Assembly: GCA_900554205.1 (NCBI GenBank)
Contig: USGM01000091.1
Span: 1 to 13,804 of the forward strand
Reading direction: 5' to 3'
From: an uncultured Lachnospiraceae bacterium
GTDB taxonomy: Bacteria > Bacillota > Clostridia > Lachnospirales > Lachnospiraceae
Length of the DNA: 13,804 nucleotides
Part shown: positions 1 through 7,107 of the stretch, piece by piece
Layout of the letters: each line of letters starts with the position of its first letter
How positions within the stretch are numbered: the first letter of the stretch is position 1
Notes under the pieces: generated by a model
What the model was told of the DNA's origin: nothing
The model's input: only the letters and a program-made list of their open reading frames with translations
Databases searched by the model: none
Program-made: the position numbers and the translations under genes

Positions 1-2181
1 GCGGTTGCTCTCCTGAACAGCAATCCGGCATTGCTGCGACGGCTGGGGGATTTTGAAATGCAGGTAATCTGGTACGGTATCCGGCAGGAGCTGTTGAAGT
101 CAGAGGTGATAGAGCAGCTGTTATATCTTGTCGAGAGAGCGAAGGGCTTTTCCGGGCTGCTGTATAAGAGTCTGGTCAGCCTGTACGCAAAGAAGAAGGA
201 TGTCCGTTTCCTGCAGCAGATCTGTGTCCAGCTGATCAAGGGGAACAAGACGGGCGGCGCATATTTTGAATGGTACAGGCTCGGCGTCGAGAACAATCTG
301 CGGATTACAAACCTGTACGAATACTATATGCTGTCGGTGGATCTGGACAAGCCGCTTGAGATACCCAAGGTCGTACTGATGTACTTTTCTTACCAGAATA
401 ATTTGGATTATGAGCGCACGGCATACATATATGACTATATTTTGCAGAATGAGGACAAACTGGGAGACCTCTGTGAGGTCTATCGCCGCCGCATGGAATA
501 TTTCTGTGTGGATCAGATCATAAAGCTGCACATCAACAGGCATCTTGCAAATCTGTACCAGCGGCTTTTGCAGCCGGGGATGATTACGGAGCAGACCGCT
601 GAGCCGTTGTCGAGACTCCTGTTTGCACACATGATCCGCGTGGAGGATGACAGGCTGTGCAAGGTGTATGTATATCAGCCGGGAAATCTTGATCCGACAG
701 AGTATCAGCTGGTCGACGGAAAGGCATGGATCTCATTGTATGGAAATGAGTATACCGTGGTTCTGGAGGATGCCTGCAAGAACCGCTTTATCAAGAACGC
801 GGAGTATACGATAGAAAAGCTGATGATTTCGGGAAAATTCCTGCGGATGTTAGCGCCGTTTCCGGTGAATAACAGGGAGCTTGATCTCTATTACTGTGCA
901 AATGAAAAGGAAGAGCCGACAAAGACGGAGGAGAGCGTAACCCGCATCCGGAGAGTCGTGGAGGCGCCTTATGTGGACAGCAGGACGAGGAGAGAGCTGA
1001 CAATGCTCCTTCTGCAATGCTACTACGATATGGATGACTTGCGCGATCTCGACGAATATATTTCAAGGCTTGATATGGAAGGACTCAGCGTGGAGGAGCG
1101 CGCGACGATTGTCCGTTTTGCGGTACTCAGAGGAAAGCTCGAGCTCGCAGAGCAGTGGTTGGAGGAGTACGGCCCGTATTTTATTGATCCCAAGCTGCTT
1201 GTCAGACTGATCGGCCCGCTTATGGAGAAAAACCATATGGTCGAGAATGAGGTGCTGAAGGCGGCGGCAATGTATGTGTTCCGGAAAGGAAAATATGACA
1301 GCACGGTTCTGCGCTATCTGACGATGTATGGGCGCGGAACGACAAAGAGTCTGCGGGACATCTGGAAGGCGGCGAAGTCATTTGAGCTTGACTGCTATAC
1401 GATCTGCGAAAACATTCTGGTGCAGATGCTCTATTCCGGTTCCTTTGTCGGGGAAAAGATGGAGATTTTTCATTATTATCTTTCACAGGGGGCAAAGCCG
1501 GAGGTGGAGGGAGCCTTCCTTTCACAGTGTGCCTATGATTATTTCGTAAAGGAAAGAGTTACGGAAAAGGATGTGTTTGATGAAATCGAGCACATGTATC
1601 TGCGCGGGGAGCCGGTGCAGAGAGTCTGCAAGCTGGCACTGCTGAAATTTTATGCGGAAAACCGCGGAGAGCTGGGCGAAGGTACGGCAAAGCTTACCGG
1701 AAAGTTTCTGGAAGAGATGATGGATAAGGGGATTCATCTGGAATTTTTCAGGGAATATAGCGACAACGAGCGCGTTGCACAGGAGCTGGAGGACAAGACA
1801 ATCATCGAGTACCACGCGGCGCCCCAGTCGAAGGCCTGCATCCATTATGTGATTCTGCACGAGAACGGAGATGCGGATGAGTATACGGCGGAGTATATGC
1901 AGGAGACGTACGGAGGAGTGTTCTTCAAGGAATTCATTCTGTTTTTCGGGGAAAGCCTTCAGTATTACATCACGGAGGAGAAGAACGGTGAGGAGCAGCT
2001 GACGGAGAGCGGAACCTTGCAGAGAAGCGACATCCGGGGGAAGGAAATGGAGAGCAGATATCACCTTGTCAATGATATTGTAATCAGCAAGACGCTTCAG
2101 GATTACGACACAATGGAGAAGCTGCTGGAGGAGTACTATAGGAAGGAGTTTTTCAACAGCAGATTCTTCAAATTAAGATAG
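1..2181 (+). CDS. Large alpha-solenoid protein, DUF5717-like, 3' part only
   Basis: The frame is open from the first base, so the true start lies upstream; 726 residues are visible. I recognise it, from memory, as the C-terminal part of a DUF5717-type protein, a family of very large proteins of unknown function in Lachnospiraceae. Numbering from base 1, residues 1-210 are helical and rich in Tyr and Leu. Residues about 211-275 look beta-rich. Residues about 310-600 are short antiparallel helix pairs like TPR or SEL1 solenoids, for example around the segment LELAEQWLEEYG. Residues about 601-690 form a second beta-rich module with the pattern GGVFFKEFILFFGESLQYYI. I see no catalytic motif, membrane segment or signal in this part. 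Its TAG stop overlaps the ribosome binding site of the Hsp70-like gene, so the two are probably co-transcribed. A scaffold role is inferred from the fold only. Confidence 0.8.
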   Translation, partial: AVALLNSNPALLRRLGDFEMQVIWYGIRQELLKSEVIEQLLYLVERAKGFSGLLYKSLVSLYAKKKDVRFLQQICVQLIKGNKTGGAYFEWYRLGVENNLRITNLYEYYMLSVDLDKPLEIPKVVLMYFSYQNNLDYERTAYIYDYILQNEDKLGDLCEVYRRRMEYFCVDQIIKLHINRHLANLYQRLLQPGMITEQTAEPLSRLLFAHMIRVEDDRLCKVYVYQPGNLDPTEYQLVDGKAWISLYGNEYTVVLEDACKNRFIKNAEYTIEKLMISGKFLRMLAPFPVNNRELDLYYCANEKEEPTKTEESVTRIRRVVEAPYVDSRTRRELTMLLLQCYYDMDDLRDLDEYISRLDMEGLSVEERATIVRFAVLRGKLELAEQWLEEYGPYFIDPKLLVRLIGPLMEKNHMVENEVLKAAAMYVFRKGKYDSTVLRYLTMYGRGTTKSLRDIWKAAKSFELDCYTICENILVQMLYSGSFVGEKMEIFHYYLSQGAKPEVEGAFLSQCAYDYFVKERVTEKDVFDEIEHMYLRGEPVQRVCKLALLKFYAENRGELGEGTAKLTGKFLEEMMDKGIHLEFFREYSDNERVAQELEDKTIIEYHAAPQSKACIHYVILHENGDADEYTAEYMQETYGGVFFKEFILFFGESLQYYITEEKNGEEQLTESGTLQRSDIRGKEMESRYHLVNDIVISKTLQDYDTMEKLLEEYYRKEFFNSRFFKLR

Positions 2182-2186
2182 AGGGG
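2181..2186 (+). promoter_or_regulatory. Ribosome binding site selecting ATG 2194
   Basis: GAGGGG begins on the last base of the upstream stop codon. It lies 7 bases before ATG 2194 but only 1 base before the in-frame GTG 2188, so the ATG is the better start. Confidence 0.6.
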
Positions 2187-2193
2187 TGTGAAA

Positions 2194-3477
2194 ATGGGGT
2201 TATTGAGCGGTGATAGAATCATTGTGGGCTATGATCTGGGGAATGAGGTCTCGCAGATCAGCTACAGTCTCTCGGAATCGGGGGAGGTGGAGACCTTGTC
2301 CCAGGTTGCGGGGGCAGAGCATTATAATATTCCGACGGTGCTCTGCAAGAGATGCGGCGTAAACCAGTGGTTCTACGGAAAGGAAGCAATCCGCTACAGC
2401 ACAGAGCAGCAGGGAATACTTGTGGATAATCTTCTGGCGCTGGCACTGGATGGGGAGCCCGTTCTGATAGAGGGGGAAAGTCTTGATCCGGTGGCGCTTT
2501 TGACATTGTTTGTGAAGAGAAGTCTTGGAATGCTGTCCCAGATCGCGTCTCCCGACAGGATCAGCGCCATGATGATTACCTGTGAGACGCTGGATCACAG
2601 AATTCTGGAAGTGCTTGGGAGAGTGATACAGGGTCTGCATCTGAAAACGGATAAAATTGCGTTCGAGAGCCATACAGAGAGCTATTATAACTATATGATC
2701 CACCAGCCGGAGGAGCTGTGGATGCACCGCTCGGTGCTGTTCCATTATAACGCCGGGGGCATAAAGGCTTACCGGTTAGAGTGCAACCAGCACACAACAC
2801 CGATTGTCGCCTTTATTGATGAACGGGAATTTCCGTTTCCGGCGTGGGAGACGGTTCCGGAGGAGGAAGCCGCAAGGCAGAACAGGCTCAGTGAGCTGGA
2901 TGGACAGTTTCTGAAAATTGCCGGGGAGATCTGTGAAGGCGGAATGTTTGGGAGCGTTTTCCTGATCGGAGACGGCTTTGACCAGGAATGGCTGAAGGAG
3001 TCCCTGAAGCTTCTCTGCAAGGAAAGCCGGGTGTTCCAGGGAAACAATCTTTTCAGCAAGGGCGCATGCTTCGGGATGCAGGAGCGCCTGTGTGCGAGCG
3101 AATCCGGTAAGCAGCACGTATTCCTCGGCAATGACAAGCTGAAAGCGAATATAGGGATGAAGGTTCTGCGACAGGGCGAGGAATCCTATTATGCGCTGCT
3201 GGATGCCGGAATCAACTGGTATGAGGCGGAAAATCAGGTGGAGTTCTATCTTCAGGACGGCAATGTGCTTGAACTGGTAATCACGCCGCTGATCGGACAG
3301 AAGGGAAAGGTTGCCCGGATAACGCTGGAGGATTTTCCGGGGACGATCGCCAGACTGAGAGTAAGGCTCAGGCTGGAGTCGGAGAATGTGCTTGCCGTCG
3401 AGATCGAGGATGAGGGGCTGGGAGAAATCCGTCCCGCCACCGGCAAGCTCTGGAAGGAACAAATTGAAATGTATTAG
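2194..3477 (+). CDS. Compact Hsp70/actin-fold protein, DUF5716-like
   Basis: This 427-residue protein is laid out like a short Hsp70. Residues 9-25 (IIVGYDLGNEVSQISYS) match the phosphate-1 strand pair of Hsp70 (GIDLGTTxS). Residues 45-63 (NIPTVL then WFYGKEA) match the Hsp70 stretch TPSVVxF...xVGxxA. Residues 182-190 (LFHYNAGGI) occupy the phosphate-2 position but lack its Asp. Residues 255-262 (VFLIGDGF) match the adenosine strand, and 286-295 (LFSKGACFGM) match the VAxGAAxxG helix. Residues about 375-410 (DFPGTIARL, then LAVEIEDEGLGE) resemble the Hsp70 substrate-binding beta domain. There is no helical lid. DnaK proteins are about 600 residues, so this one is much reduced. From memory it corresponds to DUF5716. 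ATP binding is possible, but hydrolysis is doubtful. It sits 12 bp after the DUF5717-like gene and 8 bp before the next. A cytosolic chaperone-like or assembly role is inference. Confidence 0.75.
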   Translation: MGLLSGDRIIVGYDLGNEVSQISYSLSESGEVETLSQVAGAEHYNIPTVLCKRCGVNQWFYGKEAIRYSTEQQGILVDNLLALALDGEPVLIEGESLDPVALLTLFVKRSLGMLSQIASPDRISAMMITCETLDHRILEVLGRVIQGLHLKTDKIAFESHTESYYNYMIHQPEELWMHRSVLFHYNAGGIKAYRLECNQHTTPIVAFIDEREFPFPAWETVPEEEAARQNRLSELDGQFLKIAGEICEGGMFGSVFLIGDGFDQEWLKESLKLLCKESRVFQGNNLFSKGACFGMQERLCASESGKQHVFLGNDKLKANIGMKVLRQGEESYYALLDAGINWYEAENQVEFYLQDGNVLELVITPLIGQKGKVARITLEDFPGTIARLRVRLRLESENVLAVEIEDEGLGEIRPATGKLWKEQIEMY

Positions 3478-3485
3478 GAGGCAGT

Positions 3486-4340
3486 ATGCGCGTCAGTGTC
3501 TGTGTGGGTAACTATGCGTCAACTTCATATTGTGTGCCGGGACTTGGAATTAACGTCTATTGCATGGAGGAACTCTGCTATGTGATGAGGGAAAATGCCT
3601 TCCTGCTGGATGTTACCCTCTTAAATGACGGACTGCTCGACTGGATCGACCAGCAGTGCGGACTGAAGGAGCTGGCGCGGGCGCTCTATCCGATTGTCCA
3701 TAAGAAGGGCTCGCTCAGTGTATTCGTTGTCTCCATTCTGAATTTTGTCGGGCTTTACGATGAACAGACCGTTTCGGAGATAGAGCGGGTCCTGAAAATG
3801 GGAGCGGGGCTGAGCGGCATCGAGAGGAAGAAAAGCCAGATCGACTATCTTGTGAAAAAGAAAAAATATGCCGCGGCGATCAGAGGGTATGACGACCTGA
3901 TTGCAAAATGGCAGGAGCAGGACCGGAAGGAACAGGCGGCTTCCGGGGCGGAATGTCTGGCGGCAATCTGGCACAATAAGGGCGTGGCAATGGCGGGGCT
4001 GATGATTTATGCGAGAGCTGCGGAGTGTTTTCAGAAGGCGTATGAGATAGAGGATCGTGAGGATTATTATCTGGAATATCTGGAGGCAAAGAGACTGGAG
4101 CTGCCGGAGAATGAATATGTGGCATTTGCGGCGGACAAGACGAGGCAGTACGGGCTGACGCTCAAGGTGGAGAAGGAGCTGGAGCAGCAGTCGGAGGAGT
4201 GGGAACAGCAGCCGGAATATTTACAGCTCAATCATTTCAGGGAGCTCAGGGGCGGAGAACAGAAGCAGAAGTATTATGACGTATGTGAAAAATACACGCA
4301 GACATTGAAGGACAGCTATAGAAGAAGTGTCTCTTTCTGA
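3486..4340 (+). CDS. TPR-like protein of unknown function
   Basis: The protein has 284 residues. The start has AGGAGG (3476-3481), which overlaps the upstream stop codon. I do not recognise a named family. Residues 1-105 form a compact N-terminal domain with Cys at 6, 16, 26, 31 and 58 and no signal peptide. Residues 113-145 (ERKKSQIDYL then KKKYAAAIRGYDDLI) and 160-193 (WHNKGVAMAGLMIYARAAECFQ) fit the TPR pattern of small and aromatic positions, and the second is close to canonical. Residues 205-284 are charged helices with a Glu/Gln-rich stretch near 235-248. It lies 8 bp after the Hsp70-like gene and 18 bp before the membrane protein gene. TPR proteins commonly partner Hsp70s, so acting as an adaptor for its neighbour is a fair guess but is not shown. 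Confidence 0.75.
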   Translation: MRVSVCVGNYASTSYCVPGLGINVYCMEELCYVMRENAFLLDVTLLNDGLLDWIDQQCGLKELARALYPIVHKKGSLSVFVVSILNFVGLYDEQTVSEIERVLKMGAGLSGIERKKSQIDYLVKKKKYAAAIRGYDDLIAKWQEQDRKEQAASGAECLAAIWHNKGVAMAGLMIYARAAECFQKAYEIEDREDYYLEYLEAKRLELPENEYVAFAADKTRQYGLTLKVEKELEQQSEEWEQQPEYLQLNHFRELRGGEQKQKYYDVCEKYTQTLKDSYRRSVSF

Positions 4341-4358
4341 GACAGATAAGAGGATAAC

Positions 4359-5531
4359 ATGGGCTTTTGGAAGAATTTATTCAGAAGGAAAAAGAAGGAA
4401 CAGGAGCAGCCGCAGGAGGACTGGGAGAACATCGTCTATGACAGGGAGGATGTCAACTTTGAGGACGAAGAGCAGCGCAGCCGCTATATCACAAACTGTC
4501 TGGAGCAGATCGCCGAGGCATCGAGGGAGGCAGATCTGCTGGCGGGCGAGTACGGGCTTGTGACGGCCTATCTGACGGATATGGAGGAGATCGAAGCGCT
4601 CCCCGCCGAGGAGAAGGAAGGGCTTGAGGACATTGCGAGGCGGCTGATGGCGCTGGAAAAGGAGTGCGAGCGGTATCGTGATAAAAAGAACAGGATGGCT
4701 GACAGCGATTACCAGCGGATCCGCAAGCAGGAGAATGAGATACAGGAGGGAATCACAAAGCTGAGAGAGTGCGAGAAATACGGCGAGCTGGTGCGTCAGG
4801 ATCTCAAGCGGCTCGACAGGGAGAGACATGCCTATGAATACAGACGGAATGAGCTGGAGGTCATGATGAATAACTTCCGGGGCATGGCAGTCATCTTCTT
4901 TACGGCTTTTGTCCTGTGTATCATTCTGCTGCTTGTCTTACAGTTCGGCTTTGAGATGGATACGAGGGTCGGATGCCTGCTTGCCGCGGGTGCGGTGGCG
5001 GTGGCAGTAACGCTTCTGATGGTGAAATACATGGACAGCGAGAAGGAGCAGAAGCGCGTCAGCGGCGCGATCAACCGGCTGATACAGCTTCAGAATAAAG
5101 TGAAGATCCGCTATGTGAACAACAATAATCTCCAGGATTACCTGCGCATCAAGTACAGCACGGAAAGCGCGGCAGCGTTGGAAAAGCTGTGGCAGCAGTA
5201 TCAGCAGGAGAAGGAGGAGCGGAAGGAGTTCGCCGAGGCGGAGGCAAAGACGGATTATTACCGCAAGCAGCTTGTGATGAAGCTGAACAATTACCACATC
5301 AGCGACAGCCAGAGATGGACGACGCATCCGGGCGCATTCTTAGACAAGCGGGAAATGGTCGAGATGCGGCATGAGCTGATCCTGAGAAGGCAGGCGCTTA
5401 GAAAACAGCTGGATTATAACACCCATGTCGCGGAGACGGCGCGGAACGAAGTCATGGATATAGCGAACCGCTATCCGTCATACGCAGAGGAAATTCTGGG
5501 AATGGTGGGAAAATACGACGCAGGGAGCTGA
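4359..5531 (+). CDS. Coiled-coil membrane-hairpin protein of unknown function
   Basis: The protein has 390 residues, with AAGAGG (4348-4353) 5 bases before the ATG. Residues 1-15 are a basic amphipathic tip (FWKNLFRRKKKE). Residues about 30-175 are strongly charged, heptad-like helix. Residues 176-198 and 204-225 are two hydrophobic membrane segments joined by only five residues, EMDTR. Residues about 226-375 are again long charged helix. With such a short loop both long arms must lie on the same side. Lys/Arg after the second segment (KYMDSEKEQKR) and at the N terminus suggest the cytoplasm. I do not recognise a family. It is the last gene of the four-gene run and is followed by a new promoter. 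A membrane anchor or scaffold for the upstream proteins is inferred from topology and position. Confidence 0.75.
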   Translation: MGFWKNLFRRKKKEQEQPQEDWENIVYDREDVNFEDEEQRSRYITNCLEQIAEASREADLLAGEYGLVTAYLTDMEEIEALPAEEKEGLEDIARRLMALEKECERYRDKKNRMADSDYQRIRKQENEIQEGITKLRECEKYGELVRQDLKRLDRERHAYEYRRNELEVMMNNFRGMAVIFFTAFVLCIILLLVLQFGFEMDTRVGCLLAAGAVAVAVTLLMVKYMDSEKEQKRVSGAINRLIQLQNKVKIRYVNNNNLQDYLRIKYSTESAAALEKLWQQYQQEKEERKEFAEAEAKTDYYRKQLVMKLNNYHISDSQRWTTHPGAFLDKREMVEMRHELILRRQALRKQLDYNTHVAETARNEVMDIANRYPSYAEEILGMVGKYDAGS

Positions 5532-5563
5532 ACGGTTAAGCAGCCGGAGTTGGGCGGTTGCGC

Positions 5564-5592
5564 TTGACTTCTGACAGTCTGTGGGCTATGAT
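5564..5592 (+). promoter_or_regulatory. Sigma-A promoter of purF-purB
   Basis: A -35 TTGACT (5564-5569) and a -10 TATGAT (5587-5592) are separated by exactly 17 bp, with one mismatch each to the consensus hexamers. Transcription would start near 5599, leaving a leader of about 33 bases before GTG 5632. I see no purine riboswitch or long leader in this 100-bp gap, and no clear terminator for the upstream run. Confidence 0.75.
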
Positions 5593-5616
5593 AATGCCGT
5601 TGGCATTACACATCGG

Positions 5617-5622
5617 AAAGGG
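5617..5622 (+). promoter_or_regulatory. Ribosome binding site of purF
   Basis: AAAGGG lies 9 bases before GTG 5632 and inside the predicted transcript. The alternative in-frame GTG at 5581 lies between the -35 and -10 hexamers and has no ribosome binding site. Confidence 0.5.
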
Positions 5623-5631
5623 AAAAGATCA

Positions 5632-7080
5632 GTGGCGGATACTATTTATATTCAGACGGAAACTCAGGACAAGCTGAAAGAAGAATGCGGCGTATTCGGT
5701 GTCTATGACTTTGACGGACAGGATGTCGCTTCGACGATCTATTACGGACTGCTGGCGTTACAGCACCGTGGGCAGGAAAGCTGCGGTATCGCGGTCAGCG
5801 ATACGAAGGGGCCGAAGGGTCTGGTTCTTTCCTCAAAGGATATGGGACTCGTAAATGAAGCATTTACCCCGGAACAGCTTGAAAAGCTGAAGGGAAATAT
5901 CGGTGTCGGACATGTGCGCTATTCTACGGCGGGAAGTTCTACCCGCGAAAATGCACAGCCGTTGGTTCTCAATTATGTCAAGGGAACGTTAGGGCTTGCC
6001 CATAACGGAAACCTGATCAATACTCCCGAGCTCAGACAGGAGCTTGCCTATACGGGAGCAATTTTCCAGACAACAATCGATTCGGAGGTAATTGCATATT
6101 ATATTGCCAGAGAGCGTCTTAATTCCAAGACGGTCGAGGAGGCGGTCGGCAGGACGATGGATAAGATACGGGGCGCATACTCCCTTGTCATCATGTCGCC
6201 CAGAAAGCTGATCGGCGCGCGTGATCCGTTCGGATTCCGCCCGCTCTGCATCGGAAAGCGTGACAATGCCTATCTGCTCGCCAGCGAGAGCTGCGCGCTC
6301 GACACGGTGGGCGCTAAGTTTGTGCGAGATGTGCTGCCGGGAGAGGTCGTGACGATCTCGAGCGAAAAGGGAATCGAGTCGGACATGAGCCATGCGATCC
6401 CTGCTTCGGAGCACGCGAGATGTGTTTTTGAATATATTTATTTTGCAAGACCGGACAGCATTCTGGACAATGTCAGCGTCTACCATTCGCGCATGATGGC
6501 GGGAAAGTTTCTGGCGCAGGACAGCCCCGTCGAGGCTGACCTCGTTGTCGGTGTGCCGGAGTCTGGAAATGTAGCGGCGCTGGGCTATTCCCTGCAGTCG
6601 GGCATTCCCTACGGAACGGCGTTTGTCAAGAATGCCTATGTGGGAAGAACCTTTATTAAACCGAAGCAGAAAAACCGTGAGAGCAGCGTACAGGTCAAGC
6701 TGAACCCGATCAGGGAGGCTGTCGAGGGAAAACGGATCATTATGATAGACGACTCCATTGTAAGAGGCACAACCTCGGACCGCATTGTCCGTATGCTCCG
6801 TGAGGCGGGCGCGAAGGAGGTACATATGCGCGTCAGCTCGCCGCCCTTCCTCTGGCCCTGCTATTTCGGGACGGATGTCCCGGCCAGAGAGCAGCTGATC
6901 GCCTACAAGCGCTCGGTGGAGGACATCCGCAGGGTGATCGGAACGGACAGCCTTGCCTATCTCAAGGTGGAGCGGCTGGAAGAGATCGTGGACGGACTGG
7001 GGATCTGCAAGGGCTGCTTTACGGGAAAATACCCGCTTGATCCTCCGGCAGAGGACATCCGCGGCGAATATGAGCGGTAG
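5632..7080 (+). CDS. purF: Amidophosphoribosyltransferase
   Basis: First committed step of de novo purine synthesis: PRPP plus glutamine gives phosphoribosylamine, in the cytosol. From the GTG start it has 482 residues, the usual size. Residues 1-18 are a propeptide ending KEE, as in Bacillus PurF. Cleavage would expose Cys19 (CGVFG) as the N-terminal nucleophile of the class II glutaminase. LQHRGQESCG and AHNGNL are the expected glutaminase motifs. The phosphoribosyltransferase domain has the PRPP loop at 369-381 (IIMIDDSIVRGTT). Cys264 (ARCVFEYIYFARPDS), Cys410 (WPCYFG), Cys459 and Cys462 (CKGC) match the four [4Fe-4S] ligands of Bacillus-type PurF, so this should be the oxygen-sensitive iron-sulfur form. 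It is the first gene of an operon with purB, 27 bp downstream. Confidence 0.97.
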   Translation: MADTIYIQTETQDKLKEECGVFGVYDFDGQDVASTIYYGLLALQHRGQESCGIAVSDTKGPKGLVLSSKDMGLVNEAFTPEQLEKLKGNIGVGHVRYSTAGSSTRENAQPLVLNYVKGTLGLAHNGNLINTPELRQELAYTGAIFQTTIDSEVIAYYIARERLNSKTVEEAVGRTMDKIRGAYSLVIMSPRKLIGARDPFGFRPLCIGKRDNAYLLASESCALDTVGAKFVRDVLPGEVVTISSEKGIESDMSHAIPASEHARCVFEYIYFARPDSILDNVSVYHSRMMAGKFLAQDSPVEADLVVGVPESGNVAALGYSLQSGIPYGTAFVKNAYVGRTFIKPKQKNRESSVQVKLNPIREAVEGKRIIMIDDSIVRGTTSDRIVRMLREAGAKEVHMRVSSPPFLWPCYFGTDVPAREQLIAYKRSVEDIRRVIGTDSLAYLKVERLEEIVDGLGICKGCFTGKYPLDPPAEDIRGEYER

Positions 7081-7107
7081 GACGTATAGAGTGTAAAAGG
7101 AGATGAA

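Noticed and set aside
2188..2193. GTG 2188 as the start of the Hsp70-like gene
   Set aside because: Only one base separates it from the GAGGGG ribosome binding site; ATG 2194 has normal spacing.
2776..3462. A 228-codon minus-strand open frame opposite the Hsp70-like gene
   Set aside because: There is no ribosome binding site or recognisable domain, and the plus-strand gene has clear family motifs; it is a shadow frame.
5538..5566. Possible terminator hairpin after the four-gene run
   Set aside because: Only a six-pair stem with a bulge and a long loop can be drawn, and no T-tract follows.
5532..5631. Purine riboswitch or PurR box upstream of purF
   Set aside because: The predicted leader is only about 33 bases, too short for a riboswitch, and no paired PurBox is visible.
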